In this document: positions 22,306-35,075 of the stretch, piece by piece | Layout: the number at the start of each line of letters is the position of its first letter | Position numbering within the stretch: position 1 is the first letter of the stretch | From: Semisulcospira habei | Taxonomy: Eukaryota > Mollusca > Gastropoda > Semisulcospiridae | Assembly: GCA_036245525.1 (NCBI GenBank) | Contig: BTPG01000007.1 | Coordinates: 169,705,905-169,769,904, forward strand | Length of the DNA stretch: 64,000 nt | Direction: 5' to 3' | Notes under the pieces: model-generated | The model's input: only the letters and a program-made list of their open reading frames with translations | The model's database searches: none | Told to the model about the DNA's origin: nothing | Position numbers and translations under genes: made by a program

Positions 22306-22488
22306 ATCCTCTCTCTTCCTCTCTCTCTCTTCCTCTCTCTCTCTCTCTTTTTCTTCCTCTCTCTCTCCCTCCCTCTCACCCTCCCTCTCGCTCTCTCCCC
22401 ATCCCCTCTCCCTCCCTCTCCCCCTCTCTCTCACCCTCCCTCTCCCCCTCTCTCTCTCTCCCTCCCTCTCTCTCTCCCTTTCTCTAAC
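22306..22488. repeat. CT-rich low-complexity tract
   Basis: Irregular CTCT, CCCT and TTCC. Confidence 0.93.
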
Positions 22489-22584
22489 GGCAGATTTGAA
22501 AAAATGGCTATGTCTGTGACGATGTTAATGCCTCAACCTTTGATAAATTAAGCTTCATTGAATCTCTGTTTCTCTCTGTCTTAG

Positions 22585-22984
22585 GAAGGTTACAAAGTAA
22601 AGTAGGTAATAGCACTGTCAGGGGAGAGAAGTGTGCATGATCGACCAGTGATCATAGATCTACTGTGGCCAAAGCACAAAAAAATATATAGGAAAGAGAG
22701 GGGGCGCTAAGAAAGTGACTGGAAGCAATGCATATGGAAGCCCCCCCCCCCCCCCCCCGAAGGGGGGCGTATCACATATCCCACTGTTCCACCCACTCAG
22801 TGCATGGAAATTTAAATCTAGGTCCCCCTCTCTTTCCTATCTATTTTTTTGTGTGCTTTGGCCACAGTAGATCTATGATCACTGGTCGATCATGCACACT
22901 TCTCTCCCCTGACAGAGCTATTACCTACTTTACTTTGTAACCTTCCTAAAATATTAGCACTAGTAGTCTCCCCTTTTTTTTTCA
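22585..22984 (+). mobile_element. palindromic retroposon, family P, copy 2
   Basis: 400 bp flanked by the 15-bp duplication TTCTCTCTGTCTTAG (22570-22584 and 22985-22999). Inverted arms of about 90 bp (from 22587, and ending near 22947) share GTTACAAAGTAAAGTAG and GATCGACCAGTGATCATAGA with copy 1. The 3' end is AGTCTCCCC followed by ten T and CA. The centre holds a run of 18 C. Confidence 0.85.
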
Positions 22985-23274
22985 TTCTCTCTGTCTTAGT
23001 CATAATCTCTCTGCCCCTCTACTTTTCTGCCTCTCTTCTGCGATCACAAACAGGACAATTTTGCAATTTTACAAATGGTTGTTTCGCTTGTGCTTTGTCA
23101 CGTTTCAAAACAGCGTTCGGTAAAAGAAACTGAAGATGACAGAACTTTGACATCTCTGAGAAAAGGAAGAAAAGCCATAATAGGGCCAAATGATGCAGCA
23201 CAAAAACAAAACAAAAAAAAAAAAAAACCACCACTCACCACATTCTCAGTCTGTCGCCGAGTTAACCGGTTATC

Positions 23275-23365
23275 CGTCCAATGACGGGAGGTAGGGGACC
23301 GAGGTAACTGGTTATCCGTCTATGGACGGTTTATAGTTACAGCGGGCAGGTGCCGAGCTAGCTGG
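23275..23365. repeat. short repeats around GGTTATCCGTC
   Basis: Two close direct copies of GAGTTAACCGGTTATCCGTC-like sequence and a partial inverse (GCTAGCTGGATAACCAG). Confidence 0.5.
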
Positions 23366-23442
23366 ATAACCAGATAACTAATTCGGTCACGCGTTCTTTC
23401 ACTGACAAAGCTTAATGGTCTAACACAGCCCTATGTAACACG

Positions 23443-23632
23443 TCAAAATGAATCTCACGCCAGATGGACCCGGAGTCACTTTGGCGTACGTCAAAATGAA
23501 TCTCACGCCAGATGGACCCGGAGTCACTTTGGCGTACGTCAAAATGAATCTCACGCCAGATGGACCCGGAGTCACTTTGGCGTACGCCAAAGTGACTCCG
23601 GGTCCATCTGGCGTGAGATTCATTTTGACGTG
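23443..23632. repeat. family H6: three 48-bp direct units plus one inverted unit
   Basis: Units start at about 23441, 23489 and 23537 (GTCAAAATGAATCTCACGCC, then AGATGGACCCGGAGTCAC). The fourth (23585-23632) is the exact inverse of the third and makes a 96-bp palindrome. Relatives at 23731-23790, 29240-29322 and 42115-42195. Confidence 0.93.
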
Positions 23633-23918
23633 TTACTATTTTCACGCAAACTTTCGCGGACAGACCTGGCGTTAGATGCGGTTGGGCAAGCTGCTCCTCT
23701 CAAACAAAGCACTACGCCCGTTAAAGTGACTCCTGTTGGATGCAGCGTACGCCAAAAGGACCCGGGGTCCATCTGGCGTGAGAGTGGTGGGGTTTCTGAT
23801 TCTGGCATGTCACACCGGCATCACAGCAACCAAAAGAAACACTGAGACGAACCCTCCGGCTAATAGCAGCAATCTTTTCTGTAATTTGTTAGGCTGGACT
23901 GGAGGAATTGGAAGGGGG

Positions 23919-25616
<1,698 letters not shown>

Positions 25617-25639
25617 AAATAACTACATAGGAAAATCAC

Positions 25640-25990
25640 CGGTTATCTCAACGAATTACAAACCGACATAACTGAACCAAATCAACGCTACACAACTGAA
25701 CTGAGTCTTACTATCTTTAACACAGCAGATGTCAATAATACATATAAAAAAAAAAACATACCTGAAATCTAGGTCTCAGAGTCTTGGAATACGGCTAGCA
25801 CATCCATCATACGTCCGTCCTCACTGACAGAATAGCCCGTACTAACTACCCTTGAGCTCTGGTTAGAATGGGCTGCGGCCTAAAACTGCGTGCAAAACGC
25901 TTTCCTTATGATTGCACGTGACCTCGTGCATACACCGGATATTTATCACAAGACAAACCGCTGACAAGACCGTACCATACAAAAACTCTC
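25640..25990. other. no gene recognised
   Basis: Nothing supported in this stretch. Confidence 0.35.
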
Positions 25991-25999
25991 CCTGAACTC

Positions 26000-26770
26000 T
26001 ATGCATGGGCATAGAGCTTCATCACAATGCTCAAATCTTATGAAAAATATTGCACTCTCTCAGAAGACTGAAGATCTTTTCCGGGGTACATCTCGGAACA
26101 AAATCTTCAAGGAGTCTGCAGTGAAGTGTTTATATCTTGTGTCAATTAAATCGGCACAAGACAGCAAAATGTGTTTAACTCATTCTACCCCAGACACACC
26201 ACAGCAGGATAAGGATCAACCATGATAGTTCAAGGGTGATGCCAGAATAGCTTGGCGCCTACGGGCGCCAAGCTATTCTGGCATCAACCTTGAACTATCA
26301 TGGTCGATCTGTGTCCTGCACTGCAATGCAGTATTGAGCGGACAGGGGCAAAATTTAAGGATTTTGGTGTTGGGGTAGAATGAGTTAACTGAATACTGCT
26401 CATCGCAGGCAAAACACCATGGAGGCTCCTCCTGTTTTAGTACATAAGAGTGCGTAACATACGTGTGCCCTATGTGGAGCCGAGCATGGACAGTCTCCTC
26501 ACGGCGGCTGCGGCAGCCGAAAGGTAGGCTGTCCGACACCTTAGGAAGAGCTTCATGCAACTAGTTATCTTCCTCTTTGTCCCACTTGGACTGCCACTCA
26601 CGGGATATGTACGCACTAATCACAGGTTTAAAATCACTATAAACAGTCTGTGCTTCAGGGACAGGGTCGTTGCGGGCATCGTTGGCAGCAGAATCTGCGA
26701 TCCTGTTGCCTTCCATGCCCACAAGCGCTTTTATTGTCGCAGGCATCTTGGCGCAAAGACTCGTGAGAAG
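26000..26770 (-). pseudogene. LINE RNase H domain and zinc knuckle, interrupted
   Basis: Minus-strand fragment of a Jockey/I-type LINE. 26746-26561 encodes the end of an RNase H domain (GMEGNRIADSAANDA), followed by a C-terminal region with RREETVHARLHIGHT and WCFACDEQYSV. Translation resumes as KHILLSCADLID at 26174 and runs on to about 26000. The two pieces join exactly (QYSV to KHILL) if the 206-bp element at 26179-26384 and one TTAA are removed. The start of the LINE is missing and a few stops are present. Confidence 0.78.
26179..26384. mobile_element. 206-bp TTAA-flanked hairpin element (family H2), in a LINE
   Basis: TTAA at 26175-26178 and 26385-26388. Terminal inverted repeats CTCATTCTACCCCAGACAC and CTCATTCTACCCCAACACC. 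The core (26213-26310) is a long palindrome with TAGCTTGGCGCC arms. Interrupts a LINE frame, so the empty site is known by inference. A sister of exactly the same length is at 33804-34009. Confidence 0.92.
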
Positions 26771-27001
26771 AGAATAGGGGAAACATCGATTACCATATGA
26801 TATACACCATCAATCGATCCACATTGATTCAACACAACGATCGATATAAATTACTTAAACCAAATACAGATAACATGACGCAGATCCATAACCGACAGTT
26901 ACTCACTTTTGATAACTGTTCAGTGCACTATATCACGGATGAATAGGGAACGTCGTATGATAGATGTACGTTGGTTGGAAATCTGCAGTGCGTCAAAGTT
27001 G

Positions 27002-27096
27002 TACGTCAAAGTAAAACAGTGGATTAAAAGCCCGGACAAACATGCGATATCGCACGTTTGTCCGAGCTTATGCACTGTTTGCGTCAAAAGACGTAC
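27002..27096. repeat. hairpin family H7
   Basis: GTACGTCAAAG / CAAAAGACGTAC outer arms and GCCCGGACAAACATGCGATA inner arm around GCGATATCGC. Relative at 33498-33583. Confidence 0.85.
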
Positions 27097-27628
27097 ATTC
27101 TTTTTTTAAAAAACAATTTCTGATTAAAGACCCACTACCGCCGTAACTGTTCAAAGTCTTAGTTATGGTTCATTTAGACACAGGAGACTCCAGCTCAGCA
27201 CACGTCATCTGTATATCAAGTAACCTGACAGTGACTCCACTCCGTTCCAGAAATACAGCGCTTTCAGTACAAGAAACAACCAGAAATAGATTGACACACT
27301 AACTGCAGTGCAGAACAACTAAGTGCGATTACGCGTGTACTTTTGCTGCGTGTCACAAATGGCGCTGAAATGTGCCTTCAGATTTATGCGTAATGGTACT
27401 TTAACCTCAAATGTAATCAACCTACTATCGTCTGTATAACAAAGACAAATGAAAGTGTTTTGAGAAGCAGGACTGGAATTCAATTATTTTCCCTTTTACT
27501 GGAGGTGACCCCGGGTTGTCCGTATGGGTTTATTGTAAAGTCAAACGCCAGTAAAGTACCACGCAAAGTACCAGTACCAGTAAAGGGCCAAAGTACCAGT
27601 AAAGGAACACAGATACAAAATAACGTCG

Positions 27629-27692
27629 GCAAGAGGCACAGATCCTCATGAGCCCCCGCATCCGCGGGGGCTCATGAGGGTCTATGCCTATT
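27629..27692. repeat. hairpin family H1 core
   Basis: GATCCTCATGAGCCCCCGCA and its inverse around TCCG; slight decay on the right arm. TTAA at 27719-27722 may be the right target site. Confidence 0.8.
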
Positions 27693-27849
27693 CCAGCTGG
27701 TGGTGTTAACGAAAGGGTTAATTGTGTTTGTGTTGTTTAAGAACGTCTTGACATTAAAAAAAAAACCACTACAAATCACATTTTGCTTAAAACACGTATT
27801 AACAACATTACAAGGTAAAGAAATCTAGTTTATTGTTGAAAGGATGCAT

Positions 27850-28330
27850 TATACACACACACACAAAAAAAAAAAAACAGTTGCAATTAAACCCAGGACA
27901 CGTAGCAAAGTGATACTTGACAAGCAGCTCAAACCAGTGCACAAGGTGATAAATGACGCAGGTTGTGAAATTGAACTTTCGTGCAGCTAAAAAAGAAAGA
28001 CAAACAAAATAAAAGTGTTCACAAGTCCGCATCTGAGTACTTCCGTCAATCCCTATGATCTTCAAGAGGAACAGAGTCACATTCGCTCCTGCAACTGCAG
28101 AGGCTAATGAGAATATGTGTCCCTTTTTATCTTACTCAAATTGGCAGACTAACTGAACTTTAAGTAAACTGTGGTATTGGAGAAACATATTTTAAGCAAA
28201 CCCCTGCAATATTTCAAGAGACATAGACTTGGATGTGACAGTGAGGTCGCTGGGGTTCATGTGAATCTACGTCACTTGTCGGGAGTGATCGGTACCATTT
28301 TACACCCTCGAAATGACGAAGCTATTCGGC
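27850..28330. other. no gene recognised
   Basis: Apart from a worn H1-like arm near 28086-28120, nothing is supported. Confidence 0.35.
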
Positions 28331-28334
28331 TTAA

Positions 28335-28585
28335 CCCCTACTCTGCCATTTGACGCAGATGTGTTTCTGAAATCATGATCAATCCATCTTCTGCTGCAGG
28401 GTTCCGGTCAGTGCTAAAAGGGTTTATTCCACGCCAAAGAGCCGCATAACCGACCATGGAATGTAAATACAAAGTGGTGCCAACAAGAGACATAGATCCT
28501 CATGAGCCCCCGCAAATGCGGGGGCTCATTAGGATCTATGTCTCTTGCATTTGTACTGTGTTCACTTTTTCCATGGCGGTGAAGG
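28335..28585. mobile_element. hairpin family H1 element, nearly complete
   Basis: TTAA at 28331-28334 followed by CCCCTACTCTGCC; hairpin core 28484-28548; right end GGCGGTGAAGGG followed by TTAC. An insertion-like extra piece lies at 28375-28425. Confidence 0.7.
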
Positions 28586-28915
28586 GTTACGGCGAGAGCT
28601 CTAATAATGGAACAGAAATCGTGCTTGCAGATTTCTCAAAATAAATGGAAGGGATGAAATTGCTGGTATAGTATTATTGTAAGAGGACACGTTACTTCAG
28701 TGTCAAAACATAGCGGCACGAAGTTACGACGCTCTGGCTGCTGACACGTCGTACAAAACCCAAACCTTGCACACAGGAGAGTGCGTACGCAGTAGCATGC
28801 GTACAATGCGTTGGTCATAAATTTAATTTAAAAAAAAACCCAGATACTCAGAGCCCCAAGAGCCAAATACGTCAGAAGTATACTAGGGGCGGATATCTTA
28901 CAGAGGCCGAAAAAT

Positions 28916-29205
28916 CGGAAAGGGGAGGGGAGGGGGTGGCAGGGAGGGGGAGGTAGAGAGGCAGTATGTGCGTGTTAAAACTCTCACCATTCATGCATTC
29001 ACCCAAATATCAAACAACGGGTGGGGGGGGGGGGGCGAGGGGGGTTCCAAATACCATTAAAAGGGACTTTGTTATAGCATTTTCAAGAATTTTTGGTCGG
29101 GGGTGGGGGGGGGGTGGGGGGGGGGTCTGGAATCTCTGTAACCCCCCCCCCTCCTCGGCCCCCCCCCCACACACACACACACACATACACACCTCCCCCC
29201 CCCCC
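28916..29205. repeat. G-rich then C-rich low-complexity tracts
   Basis: Several G-runs (28916-28962, 29020-29045, 29096-29126) followed by C-runs and (CA)n (29141-29205); potentially self-pairing. Confidence 0.85.
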
Positions 29206-29239
29206 CTGTATACGTCATACGCATTAAAATAACTCTTGC

Positions 29240-29322
29240 GCAACATCGACCCGGGGGCAACTTTAACGTCGCCAAGGAGACCCCCGGGTCCATCTGGCGT
29301 GAGACACATCATTCTGACGTGT
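29240..29322. repeat. family H6 hairpin
   Basis: GACCCGGGGGCAACTTT and GAGACCCCCGGGTCCATCTG arms, then GGCGTGAGACACATCATTCT. Confidence 0.75.
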
Positions 29323-29533
29323 CACTCCCTTCACGCACATTTGCCACGCTTGCCTGCATTTCAGATATCGGAATAACTTTTGTAGAGTTGTGCTTGTCAA
29401 AGTTGTGTAAATTTTCGATCGGTTGCACGCATATCAACATTGACCTTTTCATGACGTCACGTAACCCTGGCCATAACAAGTCAGCCAGACAATGTAGGAC
29501 TCGCACAAAACAATACTGTCTGGAACCTTTTAA

Positions 29534-29606
29534 CACATTCGAGACGTGTCGCATCCGGATTCGCGGCTTTAGGCCTCGAATCCGGTTGCGGCACGTCTCG
29601 AAAGAG
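29534..29606. mobile_element. 73-bp TTAA-flanked hairpin (family H4)
   Basis: TTAA at 29530-29533 and 29607-29610. Arms CATTCGAGACGTGTCGCA and the inverse TGCGGCACGTCTCGAAAGAG. Confidence 0.87.
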
Positions 29607-29734
29607 TTAAGTCATATGTTCTCTCATAAGCGGAGTCAGGTAACCTAATCACTCAGACAGCCAAGCCATCATGATTTTGTCAATAATTTACCAGGCGTAG
29701 CTCCTTCAAGGCAAGAAGTGGACCCATGGTTATG

Positions 29735-29800
29735 GGTCAAGTGTCGTGCTAGATCAGCTTGGCGCCTCAGGCGCCAAGCTGATCCAGCACGACACTTGAG
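29735..29800. repeat. H2-like perfect hairpin
   Basis: CAAGTGTCGTGCTAGATCAG CTTGGCGCC arm and its inverse; the GCTTGGCGCCT centre is shared with H2 while the outer arm differs. Confidence 0.85.
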
Positions 29801-30056
29801 CTAACCACTAAGCTTTGATGACAACAGGATGTGTACAGTTCAGGCTTCAGGTACTAAAAGTATAAATGAAAGATGTAATTTGAACACATGAACATTCTTG
29901 TATGTACTATAAAGTCAACTTAGTTTCTGGACTACTTGATCTAATTACACACGGTCCTCGAGCTGGAGCGAAAGATCGAATTCGTGTGGAGTGTGCTTGT
30001 TTGTGTGACAAGCATTCGAAGTTAAATGAACGGCCATTCACAGACAACGGAAACAC

Positions 30057-30660
30057 CGCTGTCATTCCCTCTAGAACGACCATACCTCGCGTCTTGAAAA
30101 AAAAAATGATGTCATTCACTTTACAGCAGTCATATCTCGTGCCCTGAAAACCCCGCTATCATTCCCTCTATAGTGACCATGTCTGACGTCCTGAAAAACC
30201 CTACTGCAGTTTCCTCTGGAGCGGCGATGCCTCGCGCCCTGAAAACCCCGCTGCCATTCCCTTTATAGCGATCATGTCTGGCGTCACGAAACCACACTTC
30301 CGCTTCCTCTAGAATGATAATGCCTCGCGCCCTAAAAACCCCGCTGCCATTCCCTCTATAGCGACCATGTCTCGAGCCATAAAACTATACTGCCGTTTCC
30401 TCTAGACCGGTCATGCCTGGCGGACTGAAAACCCCGCTGTCATTTTCTCTACTGAGCGACCATGTCTGGCGCCATGAAAACCACACGCCGTTTAATATAG
30501 AGTAGTCACGTATCGCGCGCTGAAAACCCCACTGTCATTCCCTCCAGAGGAACGACAGGGGGGTGTTCAGAGCGCGAGGCTGAGGAAGCGACAGTGGGAT
30601 TTTCACGGCGTGAGGTAGAGGGAGTGACAGCCGGGTTTTCAGGGTACGAAGTATGACCTG
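30057..30660. repeat. palindromic satellite with alternating 46-50 bp units
   Basis: Two unit types alternate, one with CATTCCCTCTATAGCGACC and one with TTTCCTCTAGA and TCATGCCTCGCGCC, each ending CCTGAAAACCCCGCTG. In the last part (30545-30660) the units turn round (GACAGTGGGATTTTCA, GACAGCCGGGTTTTCAGGG), so the array ends can fold on themselves. Confidence 0.85.
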
Positions 30661-30786
30661 TCTGGTCGACTCGTAGTTACTAAACTCCTGCGGTTAGGAC
30701 AAAAAGCGCAGGCAGACCTCCAACAAATCACATTTATTATGGGCATTACTTTAAAATATGAATACACACTGATCGACAGCACAACA

Positions 30787-30945
<159 letters not shown>

Positions 30946-31095
30946 TTTTACTCTATCCATTTTCCTCCAGTGTAAAAACACAAGCTTTTAAACAACTTTC
31001 TTACAGACAGATCTAAAAGTGTCCTCAAGGGAGATAATTGCCAGCTTTCTAAAAGGGAGTTAAGTACCAGTCTTCCTCAAGGGAGGTAAGTAACA
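30946..31095. repeat. GA-adjacent repeat family R, copy 3
   Basis: TGTAAAAACACAAGC, CAGATCTAAAAGTGTCC and two GGGAGGTAAGT-like words; the last part is locally duplicated. Confidence 0.65.
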
Positions 31096-31329
31096 AATGC
31101 GCAAAAGCTATTGGTCCGACGTCCAAAGGAAAAGAAAAGAAAACTGAAAAGAAACAACAACAAAGACATTTCCTGCCTGTGATTTCCTAAAAACGTTCGT
31201 TAAAAATGGATAAAACAACATTCTCTCCTTTGCACGGGTCACAAAGCAAGAAAAAGGTGATGACCTCCTCTAATACAGCAGCAAAAGAATCAGCGAAGCA
31301 TAAATAATATCTGTCCGTTTTTTATCGAC

Positions 31330-31393
31330 AAGTCCTAGATCATCATTAGCCTCTGCAGCCGCAGGGGTTCGCGAGAATGTTTATTTCTTGCCG
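31330..31393. repeat. hairpin family H1, strongly decayed
   Basis: CTAGATCATCATTAGCC, CTGCAGCCGCAGGGG and GAGAATGTTTATTTCTTGC follow the H1 order with many changes. Confidence 0.45.
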
Positions 31394-31502
31394 GGAGGAA
31401 GCCATGCACTTGTCAAATGCTATAGCCTCGTGACTGCTCCCAGAAGCATGGATGTCAAGACAAAACAATACAATCGATTTCTTTCAGGAAGACGATAATA
31501 AG

Positions 31503-31573
31503 TGTGTGCTGGTCTGTGATTTTGGACCTTACGGCCTATGGCCGTAAGGTCGAAAATCACAGACCGGCACACG
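31503..31573. repeat. hairpin family H3, near-perfect
   Basis: GTGTGCTGGTCTGTGATTTT arm and its inverse around GGCCTATGGCC, one mismatch (GGACC/GGTCG). Confidence 0.92.
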
Positions 31574-31599
31574 TATTCTGTGACGTCTGCAAAAGCCAT

Positions 31600-33110
31600 A
31601 TTTTTTTCTCCTTAACTCATTCAACCCCACGCACGTATTTCCCAAATTTTGCTTTGTCAAACGTCATTAATTTTGTGATGACGTATTTTTTTGTTTTTGT
31701 TTGTACGTAATTTTATATTTAACTTGATATGAGTTTCGCTTTCGCTTCAAGATTTGGGAAATTAGTGACAAAACTAGAATTTCACGGTACAATTTGCTAT
31801 AATTTGTGTGAAATCAGGTTCACTTTACCTAGCTGCATGCTATACTAAGTACACCTGCATGCTCTTCTTAAAGTGAGTCGATGTGTGTGTATGCGTGTGC
31901 GTGCGTGCATGCCCGCGCTCCAAATATCCTCAGGAGGCATGCTTATGCGTCCTCCGGGCAAATGAGGATCTAAGCCTCTTGGAGATGCACGCATATGTGA
32001 GAGATAGAGCGAGCGAGCGAGAGAGAGAGAGAGAATTACGTCATATTTAGAGTATGTCTGCGTGGTGACGGAGTTTTTTTCTTTTACGTCACCACCAGTG
32101 TCTGACTTTCTCCAGATGTCAAGGTTTATTACTGTTTCGTTTTTTTGTCTGAAAAGAATTAATTTTTACTGAAGAAGTTGAAACGAAGCTAGCTAACGAA
32201 CTCATCCAATGTCTTTCTCCAAACTAGCTATAGCGGGTCACCTGAATGCTCTTCTGAAAGCGCGAATATGTGTGTGTGCGTGTTAGCGGCGCGCGCTAGA
32301 GAGAATTACATCATATTTAGAGTATTATGTCAATGTCTGGGTGGTGACGGAGTTGCCTCTTTTACGTCATCGCAACTGTCTGACTTTCTCTAGATGTCAA
32401 GGCTTTTTACTGTTTAAATTCTTTTCTGACGGAAAAGAATTATTTTTTACTAAAGAAGTTGAAAGGATACAAACCTGGCTAACGAACTCACCCAATGTCT
32501 TTATCCAACTAGCTATATCCCAAATTTCAAGTATATATGACAAAAATTACGGACTCTAATGTAGGTCAACCGACTTCCGCTAAAGGGTTGTTTATGTCTT
32601 GAATGAGACATTCAATTACATTATGCTCGGAGGCTCTTTTAGCCACCCCTTTAAGAAAGTATTTCGCCAAGTTTCAAGCTTTTGTGTACAAAAATATCAG
32701 AGATTCTATTGTTTACATACGCACACACACACACATACATACGCACATACAACGCTTCGCGCTAAATGTACGTTCAGCAGCGAGGTTAGCGTAACTAAAC
32801 ATGACGTAATTTTTATCTTGTTACTTCAATTGTTAGAGATTTAGGCCGGCCCGCCATTGACATCATGGACATGCTATTAAATTCGCCCCACCGAGACCCG
32901 TCCTAAAATGTCCCTTCTGTAAATAGAAGGAACTTTTAAAAAAAAAAAACAACCAAGAACAGCAACGCAAAACACCTACAAATAAGCTGATACACGATGG
33001 TCTCATTAAACACACAAGATGTCCCACCGACACTTATACGCTCTCAAAATACGTGTTGTTCCTCATTAGCTCCTGCTGTGGCCGCTGGCCGCAACTAACA
33101 AACTATTCTC
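31600..33110. other. no gene recognised; internal repeat
   Basis: 32032-32220 and 32305-32515 resemble each other (AATTAC.TCATATTTAGAGTA, GTGGTGACGGAGTT, TCTCTAGATGTCAAGG), so a roughly 270-bp block is tandemly repeated. A decayed H1 arm lies at 31920-31985. No coding frame is supported. Confidence 0.5.
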
Positions 33111-33118
33111 TCCGCTAA

Positions 33119-33220
33119 CGGCAAAAGGACACTCACCGTTTTTGTGAAAAGCGCGATTTTCATTGTAACACAATGAAAATCTTGCTTTTCACAAAAAACG
33201 GACTTACTTTCCCTTTTGTC
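33119..33220. repeat. hairpin family H8
   Basis: CGTTTTTGTGAAAAGC / GCTTTTCACAAAAAACG and GATTTTCATTGT / ACAATGAAAATC are nested arms. Relatives at 36993 and 62631. Confidence 0.85.
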
Positions 33221-33497
33221 TTTCCATGGCCATACTCTCAGCCTATGTGACAGAAGGAGCCACTGACCGAAGCATTGATCCGGAAGTTAGTCTCTCGCCT
33301 GAGAATTAGAGATGTACTAATTGAATAGGGAAGATCCATTTACAACGGACTTCGTTTCTAACATCGCCGGGCAGAACAAAGACAAAGGGTCCCAACACGT
33401 TTTCTTTTTCAAAGGTCCATTTCAGAATTAGGTCAGAACTAGGTCAGAAGTAGGCCCGAGGTAGTACGTCAGAAGTAGGCAAAAAAACTGCGCTTCT

Positions 33498-33583
33498 TTT
33501 GACGCAAACGGTAGATTAAAAGCCCGGACCAAGATGCGATATCGCATGTTTGCCCGGGCTTTTATTTCCATCGTTTGCGTCGA
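33498..33583. repeat. hairpin family H7, second copy
   Basis: GACGCAAACGGTAGATTAAA outer arm, GCCCGGACCAAGATGCGATA inner arm and inverses. Confidence 0.87.
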
Positions 33584-33803
33584 AACATGAGTAATTCTGA
33601 CGACTTCTGATTTCCGAAAAGAGTAACTGTGTTACTTTAACAATAACATCTGTAAAATGCTGGATATAACGACAGAAATGATTCGGTCCACCTGAAAGTT
33701 GGTCAATATCTGAAGTTTATTGTATTTCCTTAGTTCTGACGCGGAAAAGGGGATGGAGGTATTTTTAAGTAAAGTACAGAGAAAACAGGAAGATGCTCTT
33801 TAC

Positions 33804-34009
33804 CTCATTCTACCCCAGACACACCACAGGAAGATAAGGATCGACCATGATAGTTCAAGGGTGATGCCAGAATAGCTTGGCGCCTATGGGCGCCAAGCTA
33901 TTCTGGCATCACCCTTGAACTATCATGGTCGATCTGTGTCCTGCACTGCAATGCAGTCTTCAGAGGACAACGGCAAAATTTAAGGATTTCGGTGATGGGG
34001 TAGAATGAG
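33804..34009. mobile_element. 206-bp hairpin element (family H2)
   Basis: Same length and termini as 26179-26384 (CTCATTCTACCCCAGAC, inverse GGGGTAGAATGAG). Flanks are TTAC and TGAA, so the TTAA has decayed on both sides. The core is an almost perfect palindrome. Confidence 0.88.
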
Positions 34010-34365
34010 TGAAATGTTGAGGCTAAATTTGCTGGACACAAACGGAAGCCCAAAGGTACAGGATGTTAGACGTCGACACCAGAAGAAAAGAACGGAAAGA
34101 AATCCGCCGTTACAAAAGCTACGCTGATTGATCAGGTGGCGCTGTTCTGTGGCGACCTGCTTTCCCTAGAGAAGGCCGCTGAAATTGCTCCTCGTGGAAC
34201 TATAACTTTATATCTAAAAGGAATGCGGCTTTAGTGGGATCAGCTGAAAGAAAGGCCGAGCCGCAGGCCGACCGCTGCCCAGACAGATCCAACCTATAGC
34301 GGTCGCATCCTTTGCAACCTATATCATATTTATACGAGTATGTGCAGTGTATTTGTCCCTACTAA

Positions 34366-34429
34366 AAAGAGGAATAGATTCTCATGAGCCCTGCAGATGC
34401 AGGGGCTCATGAGGATCTATGCCTCTTGC
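34366..34429. repeat. hairpin family H1 core
   Basis: AGAGGAATAGATTCTCATGA and inverse around CTGCAGATGCAG. Confidence 0.8.
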
Positions 34430-34516
34430 GGACAAAACCGCCTGACTGAGCACATAAGCTTAGGACAGTGTACGCTTTGAGTGGTTGATCAATACTACCG
34501 AGACACAGATTCAGAG

Positions 34517-34566
34517 TAGCCCCGGCTTTAGGGTGCTGGGGCTCATGAGAAGCTATGCCTCTTGTA
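34517..34566. repeat. hairpin family H1, two worn arms
   Basis: GGGGCTCATGAGAAGCTATG and, at 34575-34598, GACCCATGAGAATCTATGCC. Confidence 0.55.
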
Positions 34567-34855
34567 AATAATGCAGGGACCCATGAGAATCTATGCCTGT
34601 AGCAGATGGAACCGGGTTCGCTGAGATCTTGGAGGCCGGATCAGAACAAAGCTAATTGCACGCACACTTACGTGTCTATTTTTGCGCCTGCGGTTTATGT
34701 GGCTAACACCTCTGAGATGGGCGCTAGGCGGGGAAGACGTAACGTCAATTATGGCTGATACTCCTAAGCTCAGCAAACACAGCTTTTCGTAGGGTTGAGT
34801 CGGGTCGAAGACCCTTCTTTGCCAGGAAAAGAAACACACAAAACAACACAACTGT

Positions 34856-34919
34856 AAGAGGCATAGATCCTCATGAGTCCCGCATTCGCAAGGGCTCATG
34901 AGAATCTATGTCTCTTGTT
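34856..34919. repeat. hairpin family H1 core
   Basis: AAGAGGCATAGATCCTCATG and a slightly worn inverse ending TCTATGTCTCTT; flank GAAACCACTCTGTATC as in the family. Confidence 0.8.
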
Positions 34920-34984
34920 GAAACCACTCTGTATCTGTCTGAGCTCCTTAGACGGTTGAAGCCTTGGACACTGGATTTACAACG

Positions 34985-35075
34985 CCCCCCCCCCAAAAAA
35001 AAAAAAAAAAAAAAAAAAATTAAAAAAAAAATCTAATTTTGTTGTATTAAAAACAACAACAACAACAAACAAACA
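34985..35075. repeat. C-run, A-rich tract and CAA repeats
   Basis: Low-complexity. 35240-35750 that follows holds A-rich and CAA tracts and no supported gene. Confidence 0.85.
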
